Below, one piece after another: positions 1-8,758 of a stretch of DNA of 64,000 nt; the first letter of the stretch is position 1, and each line of letters starts with the position of its first letter. Position numbers and translations under genes: made by a program. This DNA is from Undibacterium hunanense (GTDB taxonomy: Bacteria; Pseudomonadota; Gammaproteobacteria; Burkholderiales; Burkholderiaceae_D), in NCBI RefSeq assembly GCF_014284335.1, contig NZ_JACOGF010000002.1:390659-454658 (forward strand), given 5' to 3'. A model generated the notes under the pieces. The model saw nothing but the letters and a program-made list of their open reading frames with translations. It was not told where the DNA came from and did not search any database.

Positions 1-2
1 CT

Positions 3-98
3 GGTGTTGGACGGAAAGAGGCGCTGCTTAGTGGTAGTGACCGCGAGAGTGGTCGTGATCGTGGTCACGGTAAGCAACATGAATGGGAAGAGTTTTAG
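3..98 (+). CDS. C-terminal end of an unidentified protein (partial)
   Basis: Frame 3 is open from the window edge to a TAG at 96-98 and gives a hydrophilic Gly/Arg/Asp/His-rich tail ending HGKQHEWEEF. It is followed 12 bases later by a strong hairpin terminator, which is what supports a real gene end here. The family cannot be named from 31 residues. Confidence 0.4.
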   Translation, partial: GVGRKEALLSGSDRESGRDRGHGKQHEWEEF

Positions 99-110
99 AT
101 GGCATAAAAA

Positions 111-141
111 AACGATCCGCATGTCAGACATGCGGATCGTT
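111..141. terminator. Bidirectional rho-independent terminator
   Basis: A perfect 15-bp inverted repeat (AACGATCCGCATGTC and its complement) with almost no loop lies between an A-run on the left and TTCTTTG on the right. It sits between the plus-strand partial gene and the stop of the minus-strand ClpP-like gene, so it can end both. Confidence 0.8.
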
Positions 142-195
142 CTTTGTCGTTCAGGCAGAACCAGTCTGCCTGGTGTAGCAAGTAGTCAGCTAAAT

Positions 196-774
196 TCAGC
201 TCAATTCCGTCTGTTTGACGATAATGCGTGAAACCAGACCGTATTCGCTGGCTTCGGTAGCACTCATCCAGTAATCACGGTCGATATCGGCAGTGACTTT
301 TTCCAGAGTCTGGCCAGATTCTTTGGCGATCAGGGCGGCGATGCGTTCGCGTACCTTGACGATTTCACGTGCCTGGATGGCGATATCAGTTGCCTGGCCA
401 CCGCAACCACCACTAGGCTGATGAATCAGAAAGCGTGTGTTCGGTAGGCAGACGCGGCGTTCTTTAGGTACGGACAGGAAGACATTCACTGCAGCACTAC
501 CCACCCAGCCGGTACCCACCATGTTGACCGGTGCATCGATGAACTTGACGATGTCATGGATGACATCACCGGATTCAACGTGACCGCCCGGGGACGAGAC
601 CAGGATGGTGATCGGGTCTTTTGATTCTGCTGCCAGGGCGATCAGGCGCTTGCTGACTTCTGCAGCCAGTTTGTCGTTGATGGTGCCAAATACCAGCACG
701 GTACGGGATTTAAAGGCCTTTTCTTCAAGAAAAGGGCTACGTTGCACATCGTTGTTGTCTTTGTCGTCGGCCAT
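196..774 (-). CDS. ClpP-like serine peptidase (Clp protease proteolytic subunit paralogue)
   Basis: This 192-residue protein has the ClpP/crotonase fold signature: SSPGGHVESGD (60-70), a nucleophile-elbow segment GWVGSAAVNVF and the histidine motif LPNTRFLIHQPSGG. By family logic Ser93, His118 and an Asp in the later DIDRDYWM segment would form the triad. The elbow differs from housekeeping ClpP, where the Ser follows GQAA; here the Ser comes earlier, as in ClpP paralogues that occur without clpX nearby. No clpX or clpA is adjacent. The first residues are acidic and lack an export signal, so it is cytoplasmic. It may form the barrel for a Clp ATPase or act independently; the partner is unknown. 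Confidence 0.85.
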   Translation of the reverse strand: MADDKDNNDVQRSPFLEEKAFKSRTVLVFGTINDKLAAEVSKRLIALAAESKDPITILVSSPGGHVESGDVIHDIVKFIDAPVNMVGTGWVGSAAVNVFLSVPKERRVCLPNTRFLIHQPSGGCGGQATDIAIQAREIVKVRERIAALIAKESGQTLEKVTADIDRDYWMSATEASEYGLVSRIIVKQTELS

Positions 775-832
775 GGAAGTCTTAAGTTGTGTTGGGCTTG
801 AATGATTCGTTAATAATAATGATTCTGGTGGA

Positions 833-2041
833 CTAAATGGCTGCCTGAGTCGCTTTTTTCAAGTGGGCTTCGGCCAGTCTGACCCAATAAGTTGCACCTA
901 TGGGTAGCAAATCGTCATTGAAGTCATAGCTGGGGTTGTGCAGATTGCAAGGTCCCAGGCCGTGACCCATGTCGCGGTGATCGCCATCGCCATTGCCAAT
1001 AAAGGCATAGCAGCCCGGTTTGGCTTGCAGCATGAAGGCAAAATCTTCAGCGCCCATGGTGGGTTCTACCTGGGCGTCAACATTATCATTGCCTACCACG
1101 CTGCGCATGACTTCGGCTGCGAAAGCGGTTTCTTTGGCATGGTTGATCAGTGGCGGGTAATTGCGTTTGAACTGAAAATCTACCTGGGCATCAAACGCCG
1201 CTGCTGTGTGTTCGGCAATGGCCTTCATGCGTTTTTCTATCAGATCGATCATGGCGGTGCTGAACGCACGCACCGTGCCTATCAGCGTGGCATCGTCAGG
1301 GATGACGTTGGTGGCACTGCCCGAATGGATCTGTGTCACCGACAATACCGCCGATTCCAGCGGGCTGGCATTGCGGCTGACGATGGTTTGCCAGCTCTGG
1401 GCGATCTGTATCGCCACGATAATCGGGTCTATGCCCTTGTGTGGCTGGGCCGCATGGGCACCTTTGCCCCTGACCACGACTTCAAATTCATTCGATGACG
1501 CCATCATGGGGCCAGCGGTGACACCAAAGGTGCCGACTGCGACGCCAGGCCAGTTATGCATGCCAAACACGGCATCCATGGGGTATTTGTCGAACAGGCC
1601 ATCTTCTATCATGCGGCGGGCACCGCCACCGCCTTCTTCGGCAGGCTGGAAAATCAGGTAGACGGTGCCGTCAAAGTCCTTGTATTGCGACAGATAACGC
1701 GCTGCACCCAGCAGCATGGCGGTATGGCCATCATGCCCGCAGGCATGCATTTTTCCTGCATGTTGCGAGGTATGGGCAAAGGTATTGATTTCCTGCATGG
1801 GCAGGGCATCCATGTCGGCCCGCAAGCCTATAGCACGTTCGCTGTTGCCATTCTTTAATATGCCCAGCACGCCGGTGCCGCCCAAACCGCGCACCACCGG
1901 GATACCCCAGGCTTGCAGTTTTTGCGCCACCACTTCGGAAGTCCGGTGTTCTTCATAGCACAGCTCGGGATGCGCATGAATATCACGTCGGATTTGCTGA
2001 ATTTCAGCATGGAATTGCACTATGGGATCGATCAGTTTCAT
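833..2041 (-). CDS. M20 family metal-dependent amidohydrolase (hippurate/IAA-amino acid hydrolase type)
   Basis: About 402 residues. Metal-binding and catalytic motifs of the M20D amidohydrolases are visible: GLRADMDALPM, MHACGHDGHTAML, QPAEEGGGGARRM and MHNWPGV, and near the end EPTMGAEDFAF. Members hydrolyse N-acyl amino acids or amide-linked substrates in the cytoplasm. The start is placed at the ATG at 2041, not at the upstream one, because GGAGAC lies six bases before it. It is divergent from a peptide ABC transporter operon, so uptake and hydrolysis of peptides or acyl-amino acids may be linked; that is an inference from position. The exact substrate cannot be read from sequence. Confidence 0.88.
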   Translation of the reverse strand: MKLIDPIVQFHAEIQQIRRDIHAHPELCYEEHRTSEVVAQKLQAWGIPVVRGLGGTGVLGILKNGNSERAIGLRADMDALPMQEINTFAHTSQHAGKMHACGHDGHTAMLLGAARYLSQYKDFDGTVYLIFQPAEEGGGGARRMIEDGLFDKYPMDAVFGMHNWPGVAVGTFGVTAGPMMASSNEFEVVVRGKGAHAAQPHKGIDPIIVAIQIAQSWQTIVSRNASPLESAVLSVTQIHSGSATNVIPDDATLIGTVRAFSTAMIDLIEKRMKAIAEHTAAAFDAQVDFQFKRNYPPLINHAKETAFAAEVMRSVVGNDNVDAQVEPTMGAEDFAFMLQAKPGCYAFIGNGDGDHRDMGHGLGPCNLHNPSYDFNDDLLPIGATYWVRLAEAHLKKATQAAI

Positions 2042-2531
2042 AATTGTCTCCGTATTGCGTATTGTCGCCATGGACAGGCGTATGGTCGGGAATACACAAA
2101 CTATTCTTGTCAGGATATCATCCCGTTGATGAAAAAGCCTAGCCAGGACCCGATTCAGGGGTCTTTCAGGGGTCTGTTTGCATGTCTTTCTCCGTACAGA
2201 GAAAGATACCAGATTCCATGCAGGCTGGCAGGCACAGACCGCATATCCATACTACGAAAATGGGTTTGCCTGCCTGATCACAGTGGTAGTAGCATTCACG
2301 GTTGCAGGCAAGAACGCCGGGTGACACGATGTCATGGCAAAGCCTGTAAAATCCTGCAAAACATGCAAGCCACCTTCTCCCCATTTAGATGAATTATCGA
2401 AGACCAGGAAAGAATACAAACCAGCAATGAAGAAGATATCCAGCTATCAGAGTCCGACCCGGACAGTGCATGCGGCAATCGCTATGCGCCCGCAGTTGCA
2501 GTTGCATTTGCACGCAGAGCAGGTCTGACCG
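2042..2531. other. Divergent intergenic region between the amidohydrolase and the transporter operon
   Basis: About 490 bases without a convincing gene. The one structure seen is a perfect 8-bp hairpin, TCTTTCTC/GAGAAAGA (2185-2206), without a U-tract. Promoters for both flanking transcripts are expected here, but no clear -35/-10 pair was identified. Short open frames in it look spurious. Confidence 0.4.
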
Positions 2532-3509
2532 ATGCTGGTGTTTATCCTGCGCCGCCTGCTGCAAAGCCTGGCTGTCTTGCTGGTAATGTCACTGCTGGTG
2601 TTTGCCGGTGTGTATGCGATAGGCAATCCGATTGACGTGCTGATCAGCCCGGACGCGGATCAGATCGAACGCGCGCGCATTATCGCCGCCTTTGGCCTGG
2701 ACCAGAGTTTGCCGCAACAATACTGGCTGTTCCTGCGCAATGCCCTGGCTGGTGACATGGGGCAGTCTTTTGCCCATGCCACACCGGCACTGGTGCTGAT
2801 ACTGGAACGTATGCCGGCGACGTTGGAACTTGCCGTGCTTGCGATCCTGATTTCCATCCTGCTGGGTATACCATTGGGATTGCTGGCGGGTTTGCGACCT
2901 GACAGCCTGGCTGGCAAAAGCATCATGGCTATTTCCATACTCGGGTTTTCGCTGCCTACCTTTTGGGTGGGACTGATGATGATCATGGTATTTGCCGTGC
3001 AACTGGGCTGGCTGCCTTCCAGCGGGCGCGGTGAAACTGTGCTGTTGTTGGGGGTGCCGGTCAGTTTCCTGAGCGTCGATGGCCTTAAACATCTGCTCTT
3101 GCCCGCCCTGAACCTGGCCCTGTTCAATATTGCCATGGTGATACGCCTGACACGATCTGGCGCGCAAGAAGCCTTGCTGCAGGACTATGTACGCTTTGCC
3201 CGCGCCAAGGGCTTGCGCAACAGCCGCATTATCGGCGTGCATGTGCTTAAAAACATCCTGATACCGATAGTGACGGTGATTGCCCTGCAGTTCGGCTCCA
3301 TCATTGCCTTTGCGATTGTGACTGAATCGGTGTTTGCCTGGCCCGGCATGGGCAAGCTGATTATTGATTCCATACGGGTACTGGACCGGCCTGTCATCGT
3401 CGCTTATCTGTTACTGATCGTCAGCCTGTTCATCCTTATCAATCTGGTGGTGGACGTACTGTATTCCTTGCTGGACCCGCGTGTGCGCCTGTCCGATAAC
3501 CAGGCCTGA
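2532..3509 (+). CDS. Peptide ABC transporter permease, DppB/OppB type
   Basis: A 325-residue inner-membrane permease with an N-terminal membrane helix (residues 6-28), an extracytoplasmic segment, and five further hydrophobic stretches. The EAA loop that docks on the ATPase is recognisable as ALLQDYVRFARAKGL near residue 215. It opens a four-gene operon (two permeases, two ATPases) that imports di- or oligopeptides, or possibly nickel or opines. No periplasmic binding protein gene is present in the operon or nearby, so the substrate-capturing subunit must lie elsewhere. Confidence 0.9.
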   Translation: MLVFILRRLLQSLAVLLVMSLLVFAGVYAIGNPIDVLISPDADQIERARIIAAFGLDQSLPQQYWLFLRNALAGDMGQSFAHATPALVLILERMPATLELAVLAILISILLGIPLGLLAGLRPDSLAGKSIMAISILGFSLPTFWVGLMMIMVFAVQLGWLPSSGRGETVLLLGVPVSFLSVDGLKHLLLPALNLALFNIAMVIRLTRSGAQEALLQDYVRFARAKGLRNSRIIGVHVLKNILIPIVTVIALQFGSIIAFAIVTESVFAWPGMGKLIIDSIRVLDRPVIVAYLLLIVSLFILINLVVDVLYSLLDPRVRLSDNQA

Positions 3510-3518
3510 AGCTCCCCC

Positions 3519-4430
3519 ATGACATCCAACAGCCAGCCATCTGCCCCCACTGCCGACACACCATTGCGACGTTTTCTGCACGATTTTTTTGCCAGTCGCA
3601 TCGCTGCCCTGGGCAGCCTGGTGCTCTTGCTGCTGGTATTGGTGGCCCTGTTTGCGCCGCTGATATCGCCACAAAATCCGTATGACCTGATGGCACTCGA
3701 TGTCATGGATTCACGACTGGAACCGGGTAAACCATCTTCCGACGGCAAACATATTTTTTTACTCGGTACCGATGAACAGGGACGTGACATGCTGTCGGCG
3801 ATTTTTTATGGTCTGCGGATTTCCCTCATCGTTGGTTTTTCCAGCACCGTGATTGCGCTCTTCATTGGTCTTGGCCTGGGTTTGCTGGCCGGTTATAAAG
3901 GGGGGAGGGTGGAAGTGCTGATCATGCGTGTCGCGGATATACAGTTATCCTTTCCTTCTATCCTGATCGCACTGATCTTGCTGGCCCTGACCGGGCAGGG
4001 TGTGAGCAAGATCATTCTGGCGCTGGTACTGGTGCAGTGGGCTTATTATGCGCGCACGGCACGCAGTGCAGCACTGGTAGAGCGACGCAAGGAATATATA
4101 GAGGCCGCGGTTGGTCTGGGCCTGTCGCCAGCCCGCATCATCTGGCGTCATTTATTACCGAACTGCCTGCCTCCATTGATCGTGATTGCGGCCTTGCAGG
4201 TGGCTTCGGCCATTTCGCTGGAAGCGACCCTGTCTTTCCTGGGGCTGGGTTTGCCGGTGACTGAACCTTCGCTGGGTTTGTTGATTGCCAATGGCTTCCA
4301 ATATCTGCTGTCGGGTAAATACTGGATCAGTTTTTTCCCCGGCCTGGCCTTGTTGTTGACGGTGGTGTCCATCAATCTGGTGGCGGATCATTTGCGCGAT
4401 GTACTTAACCCGCGCTTGCAGACGCAATAG
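3519..4430 (+). CDS. Peptide ABC transporter permease, DppC/OppC type
   Basis: A 303-residue permease that starts nine bases after the preceding one. It has the DppC layout: a cytoplasmic N-terminus, a membrane helix at about 30-50, a periplasmic loop containing the LLGTDEQGRDMLS motif typical of OppC proteins, and the ATPase-coupling loop ERRKEYIEAAVGLGLSPARII. It pairs with the DppB-type subunit to form the translocation pore. Its stop abuts the next ATG directly, so translation is probably coupled. Confidence 0.9.
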   Translation: MTSNSQPSAPTADTPLRRFLHDFFASRIAALGSLVLLLLVLVALFAPLISPQNPYDLMALDVMDSRLEPGKPSSDGKHIFLLGTDEQGRDMLSAIFYGLRISLIVGFSSTVIALFIGLGLGLLAGYKGGRVEVLIMRVADIQLSFPSILIALILLALTGQGVSKIILALVLVQWAYYARTARSAALVERRKEYIEAAVGLGLSPARIIWRHLLPNCLPPLIVIAALQVASAISLEATLSFLGLGLPVTEPSLGLLIANGFQYLLSGKYWISFFPGLALLLTVVSINLVADHLRDVLNPRLQTQ

Positions 4431-5441
4431 ATGGGACACACGATGACAATTGCGACACTGGAAGTACAAAATCTGCAGACGGAATTCGCCAGCCGCGCCG
4501 GTACGGTCACGGCGGTGAATAATGTCAGCTTCAGCGTGCAGCCCGGACAAATCATGGGTCTGGTCGGTGAATCCGGTTCTGGCAAATCCATGACTGCCTG
4601 TTCCATCATGGGCCTGATCGACCCGCCCGGCAAAGTCACGGCAGGCAAGGTCTTGTTCAAGGGACAGGATTTGCGTGGGCTATCGGCAGAAGCCATGCGG
4701 CAAATCCGGGGCAACCGCATTGCCATGATTTTCCAGGACCCGATGATGACCCTGAACCCGGTCTTGCGCGTCGATACCCAGATGATGGAAACCATCTTTG
4801 CCCATCAGCAGGTCAGCCGCGAAAAAGCGCGCGAAATGGCACGTGCCGCCCTGGTCAAGGTCGGTATCCCATCACCAGATGAAAGGTTGCTGGCGTATCC
4901 GCACCAGTTTTCTGGTGGCATGCGGCAAAGGGTGGCAATTGCCATTGCGCTCCTGAACGCACCAGAACTGATTATTTGCGATGAACCGACTACCGCACTG
5001 GATGTCACCATACAGGGACAGATACTGTATGAAATGCAGAAACTGTGCAGAGAATCTGGTACCGCCCTGATCTGGATTACCCATGATTTGTCAGTGGTTG
5101 CCGGCCTGGCGGATACTGTCAGCGTCATGTATGCCGGCAAGATCGTCGAAAGCGGCAGCGTCAGCCAGGTGCTGGAACAACCGCTGCATCCTTACACGCA
5201 TGGCCTGATTGCTTCTTCACCCTCGCGTAACCAGCATGGACAGACCTTGCGCCAGATACCGGGTGCTACTCCTTCCCTGTTGAATCTGCCATCTGGCTGT
5301 GCTTTTCGCAATCGCTGCGAGCGCGCCACCACCGCCTGCGAGCAGGTGCCACCTGTGCAGCATCTTGATGGGCGCAGCCTGCTGTGCTTTCATCCCATGA
5401 ACCCTACGGACAGTGTGACAGTTGGAGTGGTAGATGTCTGA
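4431..5441 (+). CDS. Peptide ABC transporter ATP-binding protein, DppD/OppD type
   Basis: A 336-residue ABC ATPase: Walker A GESGSGKSM (about 48-56), signature FSGGMRQRVAIA, Walker B LIICDEPTTALD and the switch ITHDLSVV. The C-terminal extension has the peptide-transporter hallmark HPYTHGLIASSP followed by a Cys cluster (GCAFRNRCERATTAC) that binds an Fe-S cluster in some family members. The first ATG directly follows the upstream stop; a second in-frame ATG at 4443 is an equally possible start. Confidence 0.9.
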   Translation: MGHTMTIATLEVQNLQTEFASRAGTVTAVNNVSFSVQPGQIMGLVGESGSGKSMTACSIMGLIDPPGKVTAGKVLFKGQDLRGLSAEAMRQIRGNRIAMIFQDPMMTLNPVLRVDTQMMETIFAHQQVSREKAREMARAALVKVGIPSPDERLLAYPHQFSGGMRQRVAIAIALLNAPELIICDEPTTALDVTIQGQILYEMQKLCRESGTALIWITHDLSVVAGLADTVSVMYAGKIVESGSVSQVLEQPLHPYTHGLIASSPSRNQHGQTLRQIPGATPSLLNLPSGCAFRNRCERATTACEQVPPVQHLDGRSLLCFHPMNPTDSVTVGVVDV

Positions 5442-6456
5442 AATAAAGCTATCCATGCCAGGCGACGGCACGCCCTTGCTTGAAATGCGCGTCGTCAGCA
5501 AGCGTTTTACCAAATCCGTGGATCTGAGCGACAGGCTGGCGCAATGGCTGGGGGCTGCGGCAGCGCCCGACATCGTGCATGCCGTGGACGATGTTGATCT
5601 GTCCCTGCATGCCGGCGAAGTGCTGGGCCTGGTTGGTGAATCCGGCTGTGGCAAATCGACGCTGGGACGTATGGCTGTGGGCCTGCATGGCTTGTCTGAT
5701 GGCACGCGCTGGTGGCGTGGACAGAACCTGGCCCTGGCGGACAAGGCTACTCAACAGCAAATGAAGCTGGCCATGCAGATGATATTTCAAGACCCGTATG
5801 CCTCGCTGAATCCGCGCATGCGTGTGCTCGACATCGTCGGTGAGGCACCGGTGGTGCATGGCCTGATCAAGTCGGCAGAGCAAACGGATTATGTAGAACA
5901 GCTATTGCAAAGAGTGGGGCTGGACCCGGCGGTATTACGACGCTTCCCGCATCAGTTTTCGGGCGGTCAGCGTGCCCGTGTCGGCATTGCCCGTGCATTG
6001 GCCGTGAAGCCGGAGCTACTGGTCTGCGATGAAGCCGTGGCCGCACTCGATGTATCAATACAGGCACAGGTGCTGAACCTGTTCATACGCCTGCGTGATG
6101 AGCTCAAGCTGACTTATCTGTTCATCAGTCATGATCTGGGTGTGGTCAGGCATGTGTCTGACCGGGTCGCCATCATGTATCTGGGGCGTATCGTGGAATC
6201 TGCACCGACATCAGAAATCTTTGGACATGCCAATCACCCTTATACCCAGGCTTTGCTGGCGTCCGCCCCGAAGCTGGAAGTGCGCAAGATAGACTTTGTC
6301 GCCATCAAGGGCGAAATCCCGTCACCCCTGCATCCTCCTGCCGGTTGCCATTTTCATCCACGTTGTCCGCATGCCATGCCCAGGTGCGCAGTCGAAAAAC
6401 CGCAACTGAAAGAGATTGCACCGCTGCATTTCTCCGCCTGTCATTTGAATACCTGA
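5434..6456 (+). CDS. Peptide ABC transporter ATP-binding protein, DppF/OppF type
   Basis: A 340-residue ABC ATPase whose ATG overlaps the previous gene by eight bases. Motifs: Walker A GESGCGKST, signature FSGGQRARVGIA and Walker B LLVCDEAVAALD (Ala-Val-Ala replaces the usual Pro-x-Ser). The C-terminal Cys motif CHFHPRCPHAMPRC matches DppF/OppF proteins. It forms the heterodimeric ATPase with the preceding gene product and closes the operon; an sRNA-like element begins about 150 bases downstream. Confidence 0.9.
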   Translation: MSEIKLSMPGDGTPLLEMRVVSKRFTKSVDLSDRLAQWLGAAAAPDIVHAVDDVDLSLHAGEVLGLVGESGCGKSTLGRMAVGLHGLSDGTRWWRGQNLALADKATQQQMKLAMQMIFQDPYASLNPRMRVLDIVGEAPVVHGLIKSAEQTDYVEQLLQRVGLDPAVLRRFPHQFSGGQRARVGIARALAVKPELLVCDEAVAALDVSIQAQVLNLFIRLRDELKLTYLFISHDLGVVRHVSDRVAIMYLGRIVESAPTSEIFGHANHPYTQALLASAPKLEVRKIDFVAIKGEIPSPLHPPAGCHFHPRCPHAMPRCAVEKPQLKEIAPLHFSACHLNT

Positions 6457-6630
6457 ATTGCCTGTTTTGTCTGAAGAATGGGGATGAACTTCAGGCATGT
6501 CCATGGGGCGGCAGCATATTCTGCATGGCTAAGAAGCGTTAGCTGATGGATTTTGTCTGATATTTGCATCAGTGATGATGGGTATACAAAAAATAAAGGA
6601 GATTTATTTGCTGCACTGCGATAAAGTAGT

Positions 6631-6699
6631 ACCTGTCTCCTCCAACACCTCCTAAGGTTTGGATTTAACCCGCAACCGCAAGGTCGCGGGTTTTTTTTT
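6631..6699 (+). ncRNA. Small RNA-like element, copy 1, with anti-Shine-Dalgarno loop and terminator
   Basis: Bases 6631-6668 form a 38-nt block identical to two other sites in this window (6871, 7817). It contains CTCCTCC and then UCCAAC-(ACCUCCUAAG)-GUUUGGA, which can fold as a stem with CCUCC, the complement of a ribosome binding site, in the loop. It is followed by a GC-rich hairpin (6669-6690) and nine Ts. The hairpins of the three copies differ in sequence but keep pairing, which argues for a transcribed, terminated RNA. A conserved TGC-x-(4)-TAAAGT-like block just upstream may be its promoter. No family assignment is claimed. Confidence 0.65.
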
Positions 6700-6870
6700 G
6701 CCCTTTTACATTTGGCCTATAAATTTAACAAAATGGCGGGTACGTGCCATTTTTATACGCAATAATTGAAAATCCCGTTCATTTATTTGATCTTGCTTAA
6801 TATGCGATTTGTGAATGATTGATATGCGAAAATAGATGTTGGTGAATTTGTTGCGCTGCGATATAGTTAC

Positions 6871-6935
6871 ACCTGTCTCCTCCAACACCTCCTAAGGTTT
6901 GGATTTAAACCCGCAATCACTTGCGGGTTTTTTTT
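6871..6935 (+). ncRNA. Small RNA-like element, copy 2
   Basis: The same 38-nt core as copy 1 (6871-6908) is followed by a 9-bp hairpin AACCCGCAA/TTGCGGGTT and eight Ts. The upstream block TTGTTGCGCTGCGATATAG matches the upstream blocks of the other copies in most positions. It lies in the gene-free stretch between the transporter operon and the GNAT gene. Confidence 0.65.
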
Positions 6936-7115
6936 CGCCTTTTTTTCTTCATTTTGTCTTTTCAGAGGCTGCGCTATCATCTGGCCTGCGGCGATTTGCG
7001 GTGATAAATTTGTCTGCGTCAGCAAAACATACCGGCACTGCAACACCATAGCACCACAGCACCACAGCACTCGCGCAACAAAACGCGTATTTTTGGCAAT
7101 CAATCTGGAATCCCT

Positions 7116-7598
7116 ATGCGAAGACTGGCTGAATCACAAGACCTGGCTGCTGTCCATGCCATCTATATGCATGCAGATGTCATCCCTTACCTGGGTTATG
7201 ACCCCATGCCCATGGAAGAATTTGCGGCCATGTTTGCTGGTCTGCTAGCAAGCGGCAGTTTTTATGTTTATCCGGTGGATGGCGTAATCGCTGGTTTTTA
7301 TAAAGTCAGCCGCTTTGCCGGACGTGCAGCGCATGTCGCGCAATTGGGTACGCTAGCCGTTGCGCCATCGTTCCAGGGCAAGGGTATCGCCCAGGCCATG
7401 TTGGCAGAGGCCATGTCAGCCATGAAAAATGAAGGTGTACGCCGGCTGGAACTGATCGTCGAATCCGATAATCTGCGCGGGCTGGCTTTTTATCAAGGTC
7501 TGGGGTTTGAGACTGAAGGCAGGCTGCGTCAATTCTACAAACGCAGTGATGATGCCGACTATATTGATGATTTCATCATGGCAAAATTCCTGTATTAA
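7116..7598 (+). CDS. GNAT family N-acetyltransferase
   Basis: A 160-residue single-domain acetyltransferase. The acetyl-CoA binding motif A is LGTLAVAPSFQGKGIAQAM (Q/R-x-x-G-x-G/A), and the C-terminal segment SDNLRGLAFYQGLGFETEGRL is the usual strand-helix that packs on CoA. It probably acetylates a small molecule or a protein amino group in the cytoplasm; the acceptor is unknown. It is a single gene flanked on both sides by copies of the sRNA-like element. A triplicated CAGCACCA-type tract lies 50-80 bases upstream. Confidence 0.85.
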   Translation: MRRLAESQDLAAVHAIYMHADVIPYLGYDPMPMEEFAAMFAGLLASGSFYVYPVDGVIAGFYKVSRFAGRAAHVAQLGTLAVAPSFQGKGIAQAMLAEAMSAMKNEGVRRLELIVESDNLRGLAFYQGLGFETEGRLRQFYKRSDDADYIDDFIMAKFLY

Positions 7599-7816
7599 GC
7601 TTTTATTTGATGCAGCGCAAAGCAAATTTACAAGAAAACAGTGTTGACCACAAAGAATTTACGACGTGTTGTAAATGAAGTGGTATTGAAAATTTTATGA
7701 GATTTACAGGTAATTTTTTATATAGTGGTATGTATGCCGATAGAGATATTCATTTTGCGTATACCGGATATATTAAGAATAAAGCATACAAATATGTTGC
7801 GGCGCATTAAAGTAGT

Positions 7817-7882
7817 ACCTGTCTCCTCCAACACCTCCTAAGGTTTGGATTTAAGCCCGCAAACTTTGCGGGCTATTTTTTT
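7817..7882 (+). ncRNA. Small RNA-like element, copy 3
   Basis: The 38-nt core (7817-7854) is identical to copies 1 and 2 and is followed by a hairpin AGCCCGCAAA/TTTGCGGGCT and a T-run. The upstream block GTTGCGGCGCATTAAAGT resembles the other copies. It is on the plus strand and convergent with the minus-strand DUF817 gene, whose 3' end starts about 30 bases later. Confidence 0.65.
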
Positions 7883-7912
7883 GCCCCCCGCTTTTGCTGC
7901 GTATTCCGCGAC

Positions 7913-8758
7913 TCATTCTGCAATATGTATATGTCGCTTGATATGCTTGAGATGGGCAACGATGGTAAAGGTCATGATCACCAGCAAAGACCAGGAACTC
8001 CATTTCCCCAGATGTACGGTAGACCAGGCACCCAGTTGATTCGGATAACGCCAGATACCAAAGAACGTTCCCATGTTTTCTGCCAGCCAGATAAAAAAGC
8101 CTATCAGTACGAAAGACAGCAACAGCGGCATACTGCGGTCGCGGTCCAGCGGGCGAAATATAACGGATGAACGTGCATATAGCCCCAGCGCACAAGCCGC
8201 CAGATACCAGCGATAGTCACCGATGTAGTGGTGAGTAAAGAAGTTCAGGTAGATCAGTATGCCTATCAGGGCTGCCATCCAGTATGGCGGGTGGTGTCGT
8301 ATGCGCAAGTCAAACAGGCGCCAGGCCTGGATGATGTAACTGCCTACGCTGGCATACATGAAACCGCTGAATAATGGCACGCCCCACAGTTTGGTATAGC
8401 CAGATTCCGGATAGGCCCAGCTTTGTATCTGGCCCGACACCTTGAACACTTCCAGCGCAAAACCGACCAGATGGAACAAGGTTACGGCCTTGAGCTCATC
8501 CATGGTTTCCAGCTTGCTCCAGACCATGCCAGCCTGTATCAGGACGGCGATCAGGAACAGTACGTCATAGCGCGGCAAGCCAAACAGGCCAGCCTTGGGC
8601 ACGATGAGTATGGAAGCGAAAAACAAGCCGACGAACAGGCAGGCACGCACCTCTTTGATGCCGAAATACCAGAATTCCATTAAAAAACGGGGAAAGCCCC
8701 GTAGATTTTCTGGTTGTGGAGGTTGAATCAGGAACTGGTCTATGGATTGCAGGCGCAT
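7913..8758 (-). CDS. DUF817 family integral membrane protein
   Basis: About 281 residues from the ATG at 8758 (MRLQSIDQF). An upstream in-frame ATG at 8797 is possible, but the DUF817 family is about this length and the extra N-terminal sequence looks non-coding. Seven or eight hydrophobic segments are evident, with conserved-looking membrane-border motifs WAYPESGYTKLWGVPLFSGF and ENMGTFFGIWRYPNQ typical of DUF817. Function is unknown; it acts in the inner membrane. Confidence 0.8.
   Translation of the reverse strand: MRLQSIDQFLIQPPQPENLRGFPRFLMEFWYFGIKEVRACLFVGLFFASILIVPKAGLFGLPRYDVLFLIAVLIQAGMVWSKLETMDELKAVTLFHLVGFALEVFKVSGQIQSWAYPESGYTKLWGVPLFSGFMYASVGSYIIQAWRLFDLRIRHHPPYWMAALIGILIYLNFFTHHYIGDYRWYLAACALGLYARSSVIFRPLDRDRSMPLLLSFVLIGFFIWLAENMGTFFGIWRYPNQLGAWSTVHLGKWSSWSLLVIMTFTIVAHLKHIKRHIHIAE

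Noticed and set aside
938..1498. Long plus-strand open frames opposite the M20 amidohydrolase gene
   Set aside because: They are antisense to a gene with clear catalytic motifs and have no ribosome binding site or family resemblance.
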